Shown here: positions 36,397 to 36,717 of the stretch, in pieces
Layout of the letters: every line of letters begins with the position of its first letter
Numbering within the stretch: position 1 is the stretch's first letter
NCBI GenBank assembly: GCA_023700925.1
Contig: JAMPXZ010000006.1
Location: 1-36,717 of the forward strand
Reading direction: 5' to 3'
DNA length: 36,717 nt
Origin: Oligoflexia bacterium
GTDB lineage: Bacteria; Bdellovibrionota; UBA1018
Notes under the pieces: generated by a model
What the model saw: the letters and a program-made list of their open reading frames with translations, nothing else
Database searches by the model: none
What the model was told of the DNA's origin: nothing
Translations under genes and position numbers: made by a program

Positions 36397-36717
36397 TTAG
36401 CCGGCCTGTTTTCCCGCAGCCGCAGTCTGCTCTCCCGAGAGCCCGAGCTCCGGCTCGAGCTGCTTGAGCAGCCCCTGATCCACACCCGCAATCTGCCCGA
36501 GCTCGGCCAGAGACCCGAACCGTCCACCGCGCTGGCTCCGCGCCTGAAGGATGTTCTGGGCCGCCTCCTGGGAGAAGCCGACCGCGATGAAGTCTTCCTT
36601 GTCCATGCGATTGACGTCCGCCCGTTCCTCGCAGATTTTGACCGTGGGCATCTGATTCTGGCTGACCACCGTGCGGGTAATCCGCTTCCGGACGGGTATC
36701 GTGGCCTGGCCTTGTGA
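36397..36717 (-). CDS. Helix-hairpin-helix protein, 5' end beyond the window
   Basis: The frame is open from the stop at 36397 to the right edge at 36717 (107 codons), so the N-terminus is missing. The visible part has a basic segment (TIPVRKRITRTVVSQNQMPT), then ADVNRMDKEDFIAVGFSQEAA and RGGRFGSLAELGQIAGVDQG, a pair of helix-hairpin-helix motifs as in ComEA (DxN-x-A/M-D... G-F-S-x-x-A-x-x-I-x-x-x-R...G-x-F-x-S-x-x-E-L). ComEA binds DNA for uptake, but many HhH proteins of this length are uncharacterised. The C-terminus is Ala/Gly-rich. An in-frame GTG at 36669 is a fallback start. Confidence 0.75.
   Translation of the reverse strand, partial: SQGQATIPVRKRITRTVVSQNQMPTVKICEERADVNRMDKEDFIAVGFSQEAAQNILQARSQRGGRFGSLAELGQIAGVDQGLLKQLEPELGLSGEQTAAAGKQAG

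Noticed and set aside
1-36717. CRISPR arrays, tRNA or rRNA genes
   Set aside because: No regularly spaced repeats and no recognisable tRNA or rRNA sequence were seen on either strand.

Overview
The window reads as chromosomal DNA of a high-GC Gram-negative bacterium. It encodes many predicted outer-membrane barrels, lipoproteins and signal-peptide proteins, a TolC-type outer-membrane protein, a sigma-54 activator, dTDP-rhamnose genes and a DUF6178-like protein. Together these suggest a member of the former Deltaproteobacteria (Bdellovibrionota or Myxococcota-like). That assignment is inference; no rRNA or other phylogenetic marker is present.

Layout. (1) 1-4.5 kb is an accessory island, clearly AT-richer than the rest from about 330 onward. 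It holds small membrane proteins on the minus strand, a probable transposase scrap, and a Fic-domain protein whose promoter contains a near-perfect operator-like palindrome. (2) 4.5-9.2 kb has a small membrane protein, a methyltransferase and an overlapping four-gene minus-strand envelope operon (metallophosphoesterase, barrel, GDPD lipoprotein, barrel). (3) 9.2-12 kb has two small secreted proteins sharing an upstream 10-mer, a CDGSH iron-sulfur protein, a PAS/AAA+/Fis activator, and a divergent sigma-54 promoter driving a 55-residue membrane protein. (4) 12-18.7 kb has two alpha/beta hydrolases, an exported protein, a YgbA/NO-stimulated family protein, a frameshifted DUF6178-like gene, an exported globin-like protein lacking the proximal His, an exported PD-(D/E)XK-like protein, and a DehI-like protein translationally coupled to a dehalogenase/epoxide-hydrolase-like enzyme. 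(5) 18.8-27.3 kb has rfbD-rfbC, Fe/Mn superoxide dismutase, a roughly 986-residue metallopeptidase/propeller/barrel protein, a second GW-repeat secreted protein, an exported protein plus lipoprotein pair, and TolC. (6) 27.3-33.3 kb has a phosphoribosyltransferase-hydrolase fusion, the pyruvate formate-lyase pair pflB-pflA, small hypothetical proteins and a HAD phosphatase. (7) 33.3-36.7 kb has a hybrid histidine kinase, a 491-bp element with long terminal inverted repeats around a decayed four-helix-bundle (S23/IVP) gene, and the 3' part of a helix-hairpin-helix protein.

How the genes work together. PflB and its activase give anaerobic pyruvate cleavage, while SOD, CDGSH, YgbA-type and globin-like proteins suggest a life that meets oxygen or NO stress. 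RfbC and RfbD finish dTDP-L-rhamnose for surface polysaccharide. The envelope operon may capture and hydrolyse phosphodiesters or phosphate esters at the cell surface. Several genes lacking a Shine-Dalgarno sequence have a promoter -10 box only 6-8 bases before the start codon, pointing to leaderless mRNAs.

The best candidate for something undescribed is the inverted-repeat-bounded S23 element at 35898-36388, which resembles a free-standing relative of 23S rRNA intervening sequences.
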